From positions 1 through 5,520 of the forward strand of contig JACCVC010000118.1 of the NCBI GenBank assembly GCA_013698305.1: a stretch of 5,520 nt of DNA. The letters are read 5' to 3'. This DNA is from Chloroflexia bacterium (GTDB lineage Bacteria; Chloroflexota; Chloroflexia; Thermomicrobiales; UBA6265). The notes under the pieces were generated by a model. That model saw only the letters and a program-made list of their open reading frames with translations. It was not told the origin of the DNA and did no database searches. Both the position numbers and the translations under genes were made by a program. This document shows positions 1-5,290 of the stretch, in pieces (within the stretch, counting starts at the first letter, position 1; each line of letters starts with the position of its first letter).

Positions 1-129
1 GGCGCGCCAGAACTCCATCGACCGGCCCGCGACCACATGGTCGATGCCGAGGTGGTCGGCGTAAGCGGCCAGCGCCAGTCCGTAGGGTCCCGTTCCAATG
101 ATCAGAAAATCGGTGTTCCGCTCCGCCAT
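1..129 (-). CDS. FAD/NAD(P)-binding oxidoreductase, N-terminal part only
   Basis: The first 43 codons are visible; the rest lies beyond the left edge. After a short lead the protein reads DFLIIGTGPYGLALAAYAD (residues 7-25). This is a beta strand followed by a G-x-G-x-x-G dinucleotide-binding loop (G12, G14, G17), placed at the extreme N-terminus as in FAD-dependent oxidoreductases. The following GRSMEFWRA (residues 35-43) resembles the 'G-x-P-M-x-x-W-R' stretch of flavoprotein monooxygenase-like proteins (Pyr_redox_3 or SidA/IucD-like group). The ATG is preceded by AGGTGA about 6 nt upstream, which supports this start. It probably uses FAD with NAD(P)H to oxidise a small molecule, but the substrate cannot be read from this fragment. 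It lies 206 bp downstream of the transporter on the same strand, so cotranscription is possible. The fold call is firm; subfamily and reaction are uncertain. Confidence 0.8.
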   Translation of the reverse strand, partial: MAERNTDFLIIGTGPYGLALAAYADHLGIDHVVAGRSMEFWRA

Positions 130-251
130 TGCCGTCACCTACCCGTCGTCCAGGATGCAACGATTCACGCCAGGATCAATTGTGGTCTCGATCACGCCGG
201 GCGCTCTGCCTGACGTCGACCCGGTTTGTACATTCTATGGTCCCTTCAAGC

Positions 252-257
252 AGTATA
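252..257 (-). promoter_or_regulatory. Possible -10 box upstream of the oxidoreductase
   Basis: On the minus strand this reads TATACT, 5 of 6 matches to the sigma-70 -10 consensus. It sits in the relatively AT-rich part of the 206-bp gap before the oxidoreductase start. No good -35 hexamer is found at the expected 16-18 nt upstream, so this is only a weak candidate. The gene could instead be read through from the transporter. Confidence 0.2.
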
Positions 258-335
258 TTCGTTTCCGTTCGTCTGGTATAGCCCTGACGACGATCAATGC
301 GCATGCCGAGTCGATCCAGTGTTGGCCCGGCGCCT

Positions 336-1595
336 CTACGACTTGCAAACATGATCCCGGAGGTGCGAGGCGCGCGTGTAGACCGCGACCGTTGGCGCGT
401 ACACTAGCGCCGACGTGATCAATGCCGCCCGGACCCCGAAGCCGCTGCCGATCCAGCCCAGGGGCGGGCCGCCGCCGATCTCGCCGAACGACGCGACCTG
501 CTCCCGGAACGAGATCACCGTGGCGCGAGTGTCGCTGTCGATGTTGCGCTGGATCCAGGCGTTGCTGATCGGGCCGGAGACAGAGCCGAGCAGCCCGCGC
601 ATCCAGAACATCCCCAGCGCCAGCCACAACGATCCCGCCAGCGCGAACAGCAGTGTCGCCAGCACCCTCCCGGCGGCAAGCATCGCCAGCATCCTGGTGG
701 GGGTGCCGGGGCCGAGCGATTCTGGATGGAAGCGTTTCAGGGCCTCGGCGGCGATCAGCGACAGGACGGTGCCGGTCAGCGTGATGATGCCAAACCAGAG
801 CACCAGGTCGTTATCGCCCGGCAGGTTGGGGAAGTCGAAGCTGTCGATCAGGTGATTGACCCAGAGCCGGTCGAAGGCCTCGCTGGAGAGTCCGATCAGG
901 AAGCTCGTCGCCAGCAGCACGCGCACCACCGGGCGGTTGCGGGCGACCGCGAATCCGGCGCGGGCGGTGTCGGCCATGTCCCGCCAGGATAACCGCTCCT
1001 CTCGCGGTGTTGGATGGAAGTTGGTCTCCGGCATGACGCGCAGCAGCACGAGCCCCAGCATGAGGAACCCGACGCCACCGAGCACGATGGGAAGCTGGAT
1101 GGCGACGAACCCCAGACCGGTGCCGAGCAGGATACCGCCGATGGTGCCAACCAGCTCGGCCTGGTTACCGCGCAGCAGCACCGGTCCGACGTGCTCCTCT
1201 CCGACCTCATCGGTGATCCACGCTTCGGTCGCGCCGCTGGTGAAGGTGTAGCCGATCCCCCACAGCGCCTGGGCAGTGAGGATCGCGACGAACACGGGGA
1301 AGCTGCCCTCGACGATGAACCCGGCGCCGATCAGCGCGAACCCGATCAGGATCGACCGGCGGCGGCTGACGAGGTCGGCGACGACGCCGGTCGGAATCTC
1401 GAACAGCACGATCACGGCTTCGAGCATGGTGCCGACTAGCACGAGCTGGATCGGCGACAGGCCGACGGTCTCGACGTGGTAGAGCAGATTGACTGTAAAG
1501 ACCATGAAGAAGAGTAGGGCGCTGCCGCCGCTCAGCAGGAGATAGACCGGGATCGCCGTGGCAGATGCGCCACGACGTGAAGGTATGTCAGGCAC
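336..1595 (-). CDS. MFS transporter, probable drug/small-molecule efflux
   Basis: A 419-residue integral membrane protein, a usual length for 12-helix major facilitator superfamily carriers. Hydrophobic helices begin near residue 15 and run to about residue 407, with a charged central loop near residues 188-222. The loop between helices 2 and 3 carries the MFS motif A: GVVADLVSRRR (residues 70-80), with the G-x-x-x-D-x-x-x-R-R pattern. A second notable stretch is SGATEAWITDEV (120-131). The C-terminal half has DTRATVISFREQVASFGEIG (355-374), a conserved-looking segment of drug-efflux-like MFS proteins. It would sit in the cytoplasmic membrane and probably exports a small molecule by proton antiport; the substrate is unknown. 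The start is GTG. A TGA lies in frame just upstream and the next Met is at residue 31 inside helix 1, so GTG is the only sensible start. Its Shine-Dalgarno GGAG is rather far away (11 nt). Expression probably starts at the TATAAT/palindrome promoter near 1895-1918, giving a long leader. Confidence 0.88.
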   Translation of the reverse strand: MPDIPSRRGASATAIPVYLLLSGGSALLFFMVFTVNLLYHVETVGLSPIQLVLVGTMLEAVIVLFEIPTGVVADLVSRRRSILIGFALIGAGFIVEGSFPVFVAILTAQALWGIGYTFTSGATEAWITDEVGEEHVGPVLLRGNQAELVGTIGGILLGTGLGFVAIQLPIVLGGVGFLMLGLVLLRVMPETNFHPTPREERLSWRDMADTARAGFAVARNRPVVRVLLATSFLIGLSSEAFDRLWVNHLIDSFDFPNLPGDNDLVLWFGIITLTGTVLSLIAAEALKRFHPESLGPGTPTRMLAMLAAGRVLATLLFALAGSLWLALGMFWMRGLLGSVSGPISNAWIQRNIDSDTRATVISFREQVASFGEIGGGPPLGWIGSGFGVRAALITSALVYAPTVAVYTRASHLRDHVCKS

Positions 1596-1733
1596 CTTGG
1601 AATTAACTCCGGACGGACGATGTCAGGAGCAGGAGAAACCGCCTGTCCGACACCGGATCGGCAGATCGTCGGGGTTGGTGAACGTGTTCTGCCAGCGTCC
1701 GGTAGCCTCGCACCTTGTGGGTGAGGTTAAGGC

Positions 1734-1778
1734 CTATCGTTCCATTGGCAGGAACACGCGGGTAGAGGTGACTGACAT
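1734..1778 (-). CDS. Possible 14-residue leader peptide upstream of the transporter
   Basis: On the minus strand an ATG opens a 14-codon frame encoding MSVTSTRVFLPMER and then TAG. A strong Shine-Dalgarno, AGGAGAG (1787-1793), precedes it with an 8-nt spacer. That is a better translation start than the transporter's own GTG 138 nt downstream. Short well-translated frames in long leaders of efflux or resistance genes can control downstream expression by ribosome stalling, but nothing here proves that. I see no obvious pair of alternative hairpins. It could equally be a chance occurrence or the remnant of a decayed gene. Confidence 0.25.
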   Translation of the reverse strand: MSVTSTRVFLPMER

Positions 1779-1894
1779 CGAAGCAACTCTCCTACGAAAG
1801 TGGCACATGACGTTGACCAGGATTGTGGCAGGAACCGAAAAGAACCGCAAGATGTCGTGGCCTGCGTCTTCCTTTTTGGGCAAAATCTGCTAGG

Positions 1895-1900
1895 ATTATA
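1895..1900 (-). promoter_or_regulatory. -10 box (TATAAT) for the transporter transcript
   Basis: On the minus strand this is a perfect TATAAT. It points toward the transporter, and transcription would begin near 1888. The region where a -35 would sit (about 1918-1923, GTAGTG on the minus strand) is a poor match to TTGACA. The 17-nt palindrome fills the spacer between the two, a classical position for a repressor-binding site. Confidence 0.5.
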
Positions 1901-1901
1901 C

Positions 1902-1918
1902 GTACGGACTGTCCGTAC
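1902..1918. promoter_or_regulatory. Perfect 17-nt palindrome, probable operator
   Basis: The sequence GTACGGAC-T-GTCCGTAC is a flawless inverted repeat of two 8-nt arms around one central base. It lies one base upstream of the minus-strand TATAAT box and 54 bp before the secreted protein's start. Size and symmetry fit a dimeric helix-turn-helix repressor of the TetR type, which often controls MFS efflux genes. No regulator gene is in this window, so the binding protein is unknown. The site could control both divergent genes. As an RNA hairpin it would have a one-base loop, so a DNA-binding site is more likely than a terminator. Confidence 0.65.
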
Positions 1919-1958
1919 ACTACGCAGCCGGCACTCGTGCGTCATGTCAGGCTGGCGG

Positions 1959-1964
1959 AAGGAG
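1959..1964 (+). promoter_or_regulatory. Ribosome binding site fixing the start of the secreted protein
   Basis: AAGGAG followed by an 8-nt spacer precedes the ATG at 1973. The frame is open further upstream to 1823, but only this start has a Shine-Dalgarno and puts a signal peptide at the N-terminus. Confidence 0.8.
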
Positions 1965-1972
1965 ATCAAGTC

Positions 1973-2707
1973 ATGCGTTGGACCAACCATCCGGGACGGA
2001 CACTGATGATCGCGCCGCTGCTGGCAATGCTGCTGGCGATGTTGGTGGCTGCGCCTCTCGTCGTCGCGGCGGCACAAACCGACGGAACGCCGGTAGCGGG
2101 CATCCCCTCCGAGGAAGCGCCGCAGTCGATCTGGCAGACGCTGGACGGAGTTGAAGGGGCCATCGTCCGTACCTGGAGTGACGTGCCACCTCCCGGCACA
2201 CCAAGTCCTGAAGGGCTGGATCTGCAATTCGTCACCGGGCTGGTCGTCCAATTCGACGACGAGGCGAGTGCCGGCGAGAGCCTTGATGGGTTACGCGACT
2301 GGATGATTGCCTCGTTGCAGGTCAACCTTGTGGACGTCGAGTTGACCCAGCAGATCGGCGCGGTCTCGAATCTCGGTGACGACGCGACCGCCGTCAACGC
2401 GACGGGTACGACAGGTGAGAACCTGCTGACGATCACGGTGATCGTGGCGCAGGACGGTGATCGCCTGCTGGCGGTTGGGGGCTCGATCATGGCCGAGGAG
2501 GAGCTGCTGCCGGTCGTCCAGGGTATCGTCACGGTGATGCTGGACCGCGAGCCGGGCGAGGACGCCGTCGAGGTCGATGACATGGGCCGCTTCACCGGCG
2601 GCAACTGGTCGATCTTCCCGGAACAGGAGGACGCACCCCTGGACAACCTGCAACGCCAGGGTGACCTGCCGCTCTACGACTCCGCCACCCCGACACCGGT
2701 GGGTTGA
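1973..2707 (+). CDS. Secreted protein of unknown family
   Basis: This encodes 244 residues. The N-terminus is a clear Sec-type signal peptide: a basic n-region (R2, H6, R9), a hydrophobic core at residues 11-33 rich in Leu, Ala and Met, and a likely cleavage after A34 before QTDGTPVAG. There is no lipobox cysteine, so it is probably released or loosely held outside the membrane. The mature part is acidic and polar, with alternating segments such as FVTGLVVQFDD (86-96), LLTITVIVAQDGDRLLAVGG (151-170) and a helix-like LLPVVQGIVTVMLDRE (178-193), suggesting a small mixed alpha/beta domain. The tail ends SATPTPVG. No cysteines or enzyme-like catalytic motif are visible in the mature protein. I do not recognise the family and assign no function. 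It is divergent from the transporter and may share its operator; it is convergent with the acyl-CoA dehydrogenase-like gene. Confidence 0.85.
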   Translation: MRWTNHPGRTLMIAPLLAMLLAMLVAAPLVVAAAQTDGTPVAGIPSEEAPQSIWQTLDGVEGAIVRTWSDVPPPGTPSPEGLDLQFVTGLVVQFDDEASAGESLDGLRDWMIASLQVNLVDVELTQQIGAVSNLGDDATAVNATGTTGENLLTITVIVAQDGDRLLAVGGSIMAEEELLPVVQGIVTVMLDREPGEDAVEVDDMGRFTGGNWSIFPEQEDAPLDNLQRQGDLPLYDSATPTPVG

Positions 2708-2735
2708 CGTAGACAAGGAAACCGGCAATACGCAG

Positions 2736-2756
2736 GGGCAGACCCTGTGTCTGCCC
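2736..2756. terminator. Hairpin after the secreted protein gene, possible terminator
   Basis: Two perfectly complementary 8-nt arms, GGGCAGAC and GTCTGCCC, flank the loop CCTGT. An outer CGC/GCG pairing (2731-2733 with 2758-2760) extends the stem after a small internal loop. It starts 28 nt after the stop codon at 2705-2707. No T-run follows, so it is not a textbook intrinsic terminator. Confidence 0.5.
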
Positions 2757-2835
2757 GGCGTACGCGAAGCGTGCAGAATGGTGATGAAAGCGATCTTCGC
2801 CACGCAAACGCATTGTCCGCTGCGATCGGCGAACC

Positions 2836-2861
2836 GGGTGGATATCCTGCGGAATCCACCC
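2836..2861. terminator. Hairpin after the dehydrogenase gene, possible terminator
   Basis: GGGTGGAT plus TCC pairs with GGA plus ATCCACCC. This gives an 11-bp stem with one bulged A (2844) and a three-base loop TGC. On the minus strand it follows the dehydrogenase stop codon by about 15 nt, the usual position of a terminator hairpin. No T-run follows on that strand, so termination is possible but unproven. Confidence 0.5.
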
Positions 2862-2876
2862 CTACGCGATATTGCG

Positions 2877-4088
2877 CTATTCCCCAAGCACCGCCCTGCC
2901 GATCATCCCGACGGCGACATCGTCCAGCGGCGGATTGCCCAGGCCGGCGCGGACATCGCGGAAGTATCGCTCCAGCGGATGCTGCCGTTGCAGGCCGACT
3001 GCGCCCACCACTCGCAGCGCCTGGTCGGTGATGCCGATGGCGTTGTTCGTGACGATCACCTTGGCCCCCGCCAGTTGCCACCCCAACGCTTCCCGTAGCT
3101 CTGGTTGCTCCTCCCACTGCTGGACCGCACCGTACAAGGTCGACCGCGCCGCGAGCAGCTTGAGCTCGATCTCGGCAATCCGGCTCTGCACGTTGGGCAG
3201 CGTCGCGATCGCCTCGCCGCCGAGAGCCGCCGGTTGCCTGGTCTTCGCGAAGGCGATGGTGAAGTCTCGCGCCGCGACCCCAATCCCCAGATAAACCGCG
3301 CTGGTGAGAATGCCCCAAGGCGTGTTTGCTGGCTTGCCAGCCGCCGGCAATCGGTGATTCGCCGGGACCAATACATCCTCGAGCAGCAGGTCGTGGCTCC
3401 CGGTCGCGCTCATGCTCATGTTGTCCCAGGTCTCGTCGATCCGCACGCCGGGCGCGTCCATCGGCACCAGGAAGTTCGCCTTCTCGGTGCTGTCGCTGTC
3501 ATCGTCTCCGTCCAGCACCGTCGCGCCGACGCCGACGTAGCCCAGCGCCGGGGCTAGCGTCGTCCAGGTCTTGTGGCCGTTGAGCCGCCACGAACCGTCC
3601 TCGGCCCACTCGGCGGTAGTGGCGTAGGCGCCGCCCCGGCTGGGAGAGCCGAGTCCCGGCTCGCTGGCGGCGGTGTTGTAGAGCGCGCCGTTGTCGATCA
3701 CGCCGGAGATCAGCTTGCGCCGCAGGTCGTCCGGCCACTCCAGGCTGGTGGCGACGCCGTAGATGTGCCCGAGGTGCATGCAGATCGCCAGCGCCACCGA
3801 ACCGTCGCCTCGGGCGAGCCGCTCCTGGGCGATCATCGTCTCCAGCGGGCTCGCGCCCATGCCGCCCATCTCTTCGGGGATCGTCAGCGTGTGATAACCG
3901 GCATCGACGATGGCCCGGAAGGTATTGTGCGGAAAGGCGCCGTTGCGGTCATGCTCAGGCGCGTTGGCGGCGGCGATCTCCGCCAGCGACTCAGCTAGTG
4001 CCAGGAAGCGCGCCTGCCGCTCCGTTTGCGGAAAGTTCGGTCCAGGGACAGGGGGCACGGTAGTCTTGGGCAGGGTTGATATCACCAT
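2877..4088 (-). CDS. Acyl-CoA dehydrogenase-fold flavoprotein
   Basis: A 403-residue protein, close to the usual 380-400 of the family. The N-terminal helical domain covers about residues 22-135, including IPEEMGGMGASPLETMIAQE (70-89). The middle beta domain begins at YNTAASEPGLGSP (137-149), equivalent to the FAD-contacting 'TEPxxGSD' loop, and continues with LNGHKTWTTLAP (169-180), the 'GxKxWIT' region. The C-terminal helical domain follows from about residue 256, with AKTRQP (281-286) where 'RxQFG' is usual, and ends HPLERYFRDVRAGLGNPPLDD (370-390). These point to an FAD enzyme acting on an acyl-CoA or related substrate. By eye, the usual catalytic Glu of the C-terminal 'YEGT' segment is replaced by the GNPPLDD stretch, so it may be a diverged dehydrogenase or a flavin monooxygenase-like member. 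I chose the ATG at 4088 because GGAG lies 6 nt before it. An in-frame ATG at 4100 lacks a Shine-Dalgarno, and the 4175 start would begin inside an operator-like palindrome. Confidence 0.87.
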   Translation of the reverse strand: MVISTLPKTTVPPVPGPNFPQTERQARFLALAESLAEIAAANAPEHDRNGAFPHNTFRAIVDAGYHTLTIPEEMGGMGASPLETMIAQERLARGDGSVALAICMHLGHIYGVATSLEWPDDLRRKLISGVIDNGALYNTAASEPGLGSPSRGGAYATTAEWAEDGSWRLNGHKTWTTLAPALGYVGVGATVLDGDDDSDSTEKANFLVPMDAPGVRIDETWDNMSMSATGSHDLLLEDVLVPANHRLPAAGKPANTPWGILTSAVYLGIGVAARDFTIAFAKTRQPAALGGEAIATLPNVQSRIAEIELKLLAARSTLYGAVQQWEEQPELREALGWQLAGAKVIVTNNAIGITDQALRVVGAVGLQRQHPLERYFRDVRAGLGNPPLDDVAVGMIGRAVLGE

Positions 4089-4094
4089 CGGGGT

Positions 4095-4098
4095 CTCC
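4095..4098 (-). promoter_or_regulatory. Ribosome binding site fixing the start of the dehydrogenase
   Basis: On the minus strand GGAG is followed by a 6-nt spacer (ACCCCG) and the ATG at 4088. The GGAG lies immediately inside the alternative upstream ATG at 4100, which itself has no purine-rich stretch before it. This favours the shorter 403-residue protein. Confidence 0.6.
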
Positions 4099-4153
4099 AT
4101 CAGGGTTCGTGTTCGGGGCGGTCGGGGGATTAGCGGACATCCCCGCATCGCGA

Positions 4154-4167
4154 TTTCATGCATGAAA
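4154..4167. promoter_or_regulatory. Perfect 14-nt palindrome, possible operator for the dehydrogenase
   Basis: TTTCATGCATGAAA is a perfect inverted repeat 65 bp upstream of the dehydrogenase start. It is joined by a second palindrome, ATCGCGAT (4147-4154), that shares one base with it. On the minus strand a perfect TTGACA lies 21 nt before it (4189-4194), so the palindrome falls at or just after the -10 position, a plausible place for a repressor. No regulator is encoded here, and the site could be chance. Confidence 0.4.
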
Positions 4168-4188
4168 GGGACCACCGAGGGGCCGAGT

Positions 4189-4194
4189 TGTCAA
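4189..4194 (-). promoter_or_regulatory. -35-like TTGACA upstream of the dehydrogenase
   Basis: A perfect sigma-70 -35 hexamer on the minus strand, about 100 bp before the dehydrogenase ATG. The hexamer at the expected -10 spacing (TCCCTT) is poor, so the promoter is either weak, activated, or not real. Confidence 0.3.
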
Positions 4195-4338
4195 TGTTGC
4201 CGGGGTTCAGCCGATACGGCAATGCCGTGGTCGTACATTCGCCGCCCATTTTCAGCACCCTTGCCCGTCACATGATAGCAATGTGTCAGCAGGCTAAGGC
4301 CTCTCTCGTTGCCTTGCCCAGGTGTCAGGAGGAGAGAA

Positions 4339-4368
4339 TTGTTCAGATCCGCGTGACAGGTGTACCAT
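4339..4368 (+). promoter_or_regulatory. Weak promoter candidate for the methyltransferase
   Basis: TTGTTC (4339-4344) and TACCAT (4363-4368) are separated by 18 nt. Matches to the sigma-70 consensus are partial. It lies about 80 bp before the ATG at 4450, in the right orientation, but rests on sequence resemblance alone. Confidence 0.25.
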
Positions 4369-4449
4369 GGCGGGACGATCACGCCGAGTGGGTGGGAGGC
4401 CAGCCATCCCGAGTGCTGAGTAAGCAACCTGTCGGGAGGGAAGCGGGTA

Positions 4450-5268
4450 ATGGAGATTTCCGGAACACCCGATATCTGGGGAAGCGGTGAGGCCTACAAG
4501 TTCTACGTCGGGCGTTGGAGCCGTCTCGCCGCGCGCGAGTTTCTCGCCTGGCTGGCCATGCCCACCGGCGGCCGATGGCTGGACGTCGGATGCGGCACTG
4601 GGGCGCTCAGCGCCGTCATACTGAAGATGGCAGCGCCGTTGGAGCTGGTGGGAATCGATCCGTCGGCCGGCTTCGTGGCCCATGCCCGGACTCGTGTCAC
4701 CGATGCGCGCGCGCGATTCGAGATCGGCGATGCCGTCGCATTGGCTTTCCCTGACGCTGCCTTCGACGCAGTCACGGCGGGGTTGAGCCTGAACTTCGTG
4801 TCAAATCCGGTCGCGGCCGTCGCGGAGATGGCGCGGGTGGTCCAGCCGGGTGGGATCGTGGGTGCCTATGTTTGGGACTATGCTGGCGGTATGGAACTGA
4901 TGCGTCGGTTCTGGGACGCAGCGGTGGCGCTCGATCCCTCGGCGCGAGAGATGGACGAAGGCCGTCGCTTTGCCTCCATCTGCCATGCCGACGCGTTGGT
5001 TGATCTCTTCAGTAAATCGGGGCTACGTGAGGTGGAGACGTGTGCCGTGGACATCCCCACGGTGTTCCGCGATTTCGACGACTACTGGACGCCGTTTCTC
5101 GGCGGGCAGGGACCAGCCCCCGCCTATGCGATGCATCTGGGAGAGGTGCAGCGGAGCAAGCTTCGCGAGCGTCTCCGTGCGAACCTCCCCGTGGAAGAGG
5201 ACGGCCGGATCGTGCTTGCAGCTCGTGCATGGGCGGTGCGCGGCGAGAAGGCGTCAGACACACACTGA
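4450..5268 (+). CDS. Class I SAM-dependent methyltransferase
   Basis: This encodes 272 residues with a Rossmann-like methyltransferase domain near the N-terminus. Motif I is LDVGCGTG (residues 44-51), which binds S-adenosylmethionine. GIDPS (68-72) places acidic D70 at the end of strand 2 to hold the ribose. GDAVALAFPDAAFDAV (93-108) is the motif II/III region, and ARVVQPGG (128-135) is the post-motif III loop seen in the Methyltransf_11/25 (UbiE-like) families. The short N-terminal YVGRWSRLAAREFLAWL (19-35) is an extra lead-in common in uncharacterised bacterial members. The C-terminal third (from about residue 145) is a less conserved helical region that probably binds the substrate, which is unknown. 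It is soluble and presumably cytoplasmic. The start is supported by GGGAGGG (4434-4440), 9 nt upstream of the ATG. It stands alone, divergent from the dehydrogenase and convergent with the phosphoesterase, 22 bp away. Confidence 0.9.
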   Translation: MEISGTPDIWGSGEAYKFYVGRWSRLAAREFLAWLAMPTGGRWLDVGCGTGALSAVILKMAAPLELVGIDPSAGFVAHARTRVTDARARFEIGDAVALAFPDAAFDAVTAGLSLNFVSNPVAAVAEMARVVQPGGIVGAYVWDYAGGMELMRRFWDAAVALDPSAREMDEGRRFASICHADALVDLFSKSGLREVETCAVDIPTVFRDFDDYWTPFLGGQGPAPAYAMHLGEVQRSKLRERLRANLPVEEDGRIVLAARAWAVRGEKASDTH

Positions 5269-5290
5269 CCTGTAACCCGATACTGGCGCT

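Larger units (their letters stand above)
1596..1972. other. Divergent intergenic region between transporter and secreted protein
   Basis: These 377 bp hold no convincing protein-sized gene. They contain the minus-strand TATAAT box and 17-nt palindrome at 1895-1918, a tiny leader-type frame at 1734-1778, and the secreted protein's ribosome binding site at 1959-1964. A 10-nt direct repeat, TGGCAGGAAC, occurs at 1746-1755 and 1826-1835, exactly 80 nt apart; its meaning is unknown. The transporter's untranslated leader would be close to 290 nt if transcription starts at the TATAAT box, which is long for a bacterial mRNA and leaves room for leader regulation. Confidence 0.6.
2731..2866. repeat. 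Two-hairpin intergenic element, REP/MITE-like
   Basis: This block fills most of the spacer between two convergent genes. Its left end reads CGCAGGGGCAGA. Its right end, read on the other strand, is CGTAGGGGTGGA, matching at 9 of 12 positions, so the element has imperfect terminal inverted repeats. Each end forms a strong hairpin. GC-rich paired palindromes between convergent genes are typical of dispersed repetitive extragenic elements (REP/BIME or small MITE). Only one copy is in this window, so repetition elsewhere in the genome is an inference. No transposase is encoded. It may also help end transcription from both sides. Confidence 0.45.
4089..4449. other. Divergent intergenic region between dehydrogenase and methyltransferase
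   Basis: These 361 bp contain no convincing gene. An open plus-strand frame from 4158 runs through it into the methyltransferase, but it lacks a Shine-Dalgarno and any recognisable domain. The region holds a minus-strand TTGACA, a 14-nt palindrome near the dehydrogenase, and a weak plus-strand promoter candidate before the methyltransferase. No RNA gene or riboswitch fold was recognised. Confidence 0.6.

Noticed and set aside
98..418. Open plus-strand frame covering the left intergenic gap
   Set aside because: It overlaps the oxidoreductase start and the transporter's 3' end, has no ribosome site, and its translation is Arg/Thr/Pro-rich with no domain-like pattern.
415..1439. Several plus-strand open frames across the transporter
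   Set aside because: They are antisense to a clear MFS gene. Long spurious frames are expected in GC-rich coding DNA.
1603..1790. Minus-strand frame open for about 60 codons ending just before the transporter GTG
   Set aside because: It has no good start codon with a ribosome site and its translation resembles no family. Considered as a decayed gene, but unsupported.
1558..1893. Plus-strand frame of 111 codons in the divergent region
   Set aside because: It begins inside the transporter, lacks a ribosome site, shows no family resemblance, and runs through the leader and the -10 region.
1823..1972. Upstream extension of the secreted protein to a start at 1823
   Set aside because: It would bury the signal peptide 50 residues inside the protein and read through the palindrome and promoter region. 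The start at 1973 has a strong ribosome site.
2731..2866. CRISPR or tandem repeat array in the convergent spacer
   Set aside because: There are only two hairpins with inverted, not direct, ends and no regularly spaced repeats or spacers.
4089..4175. Longer dehydrogenase with start at 4175
   Set aside because: The added residues are Arg/Pro-rich and unlike the family N-terminus. The ATG is preceded by no ribosome site, and the shorter protein already has the usual family length.
4158..4490. Plus-strand frame of 110 codons before and into the methyltransferase
   Set aside because: Its ATG lies inside the TTTCATGCATGAAA palindrome with no ribosome site. It overlaps the well-supported methyltransferase start, and the translation shows no domain.
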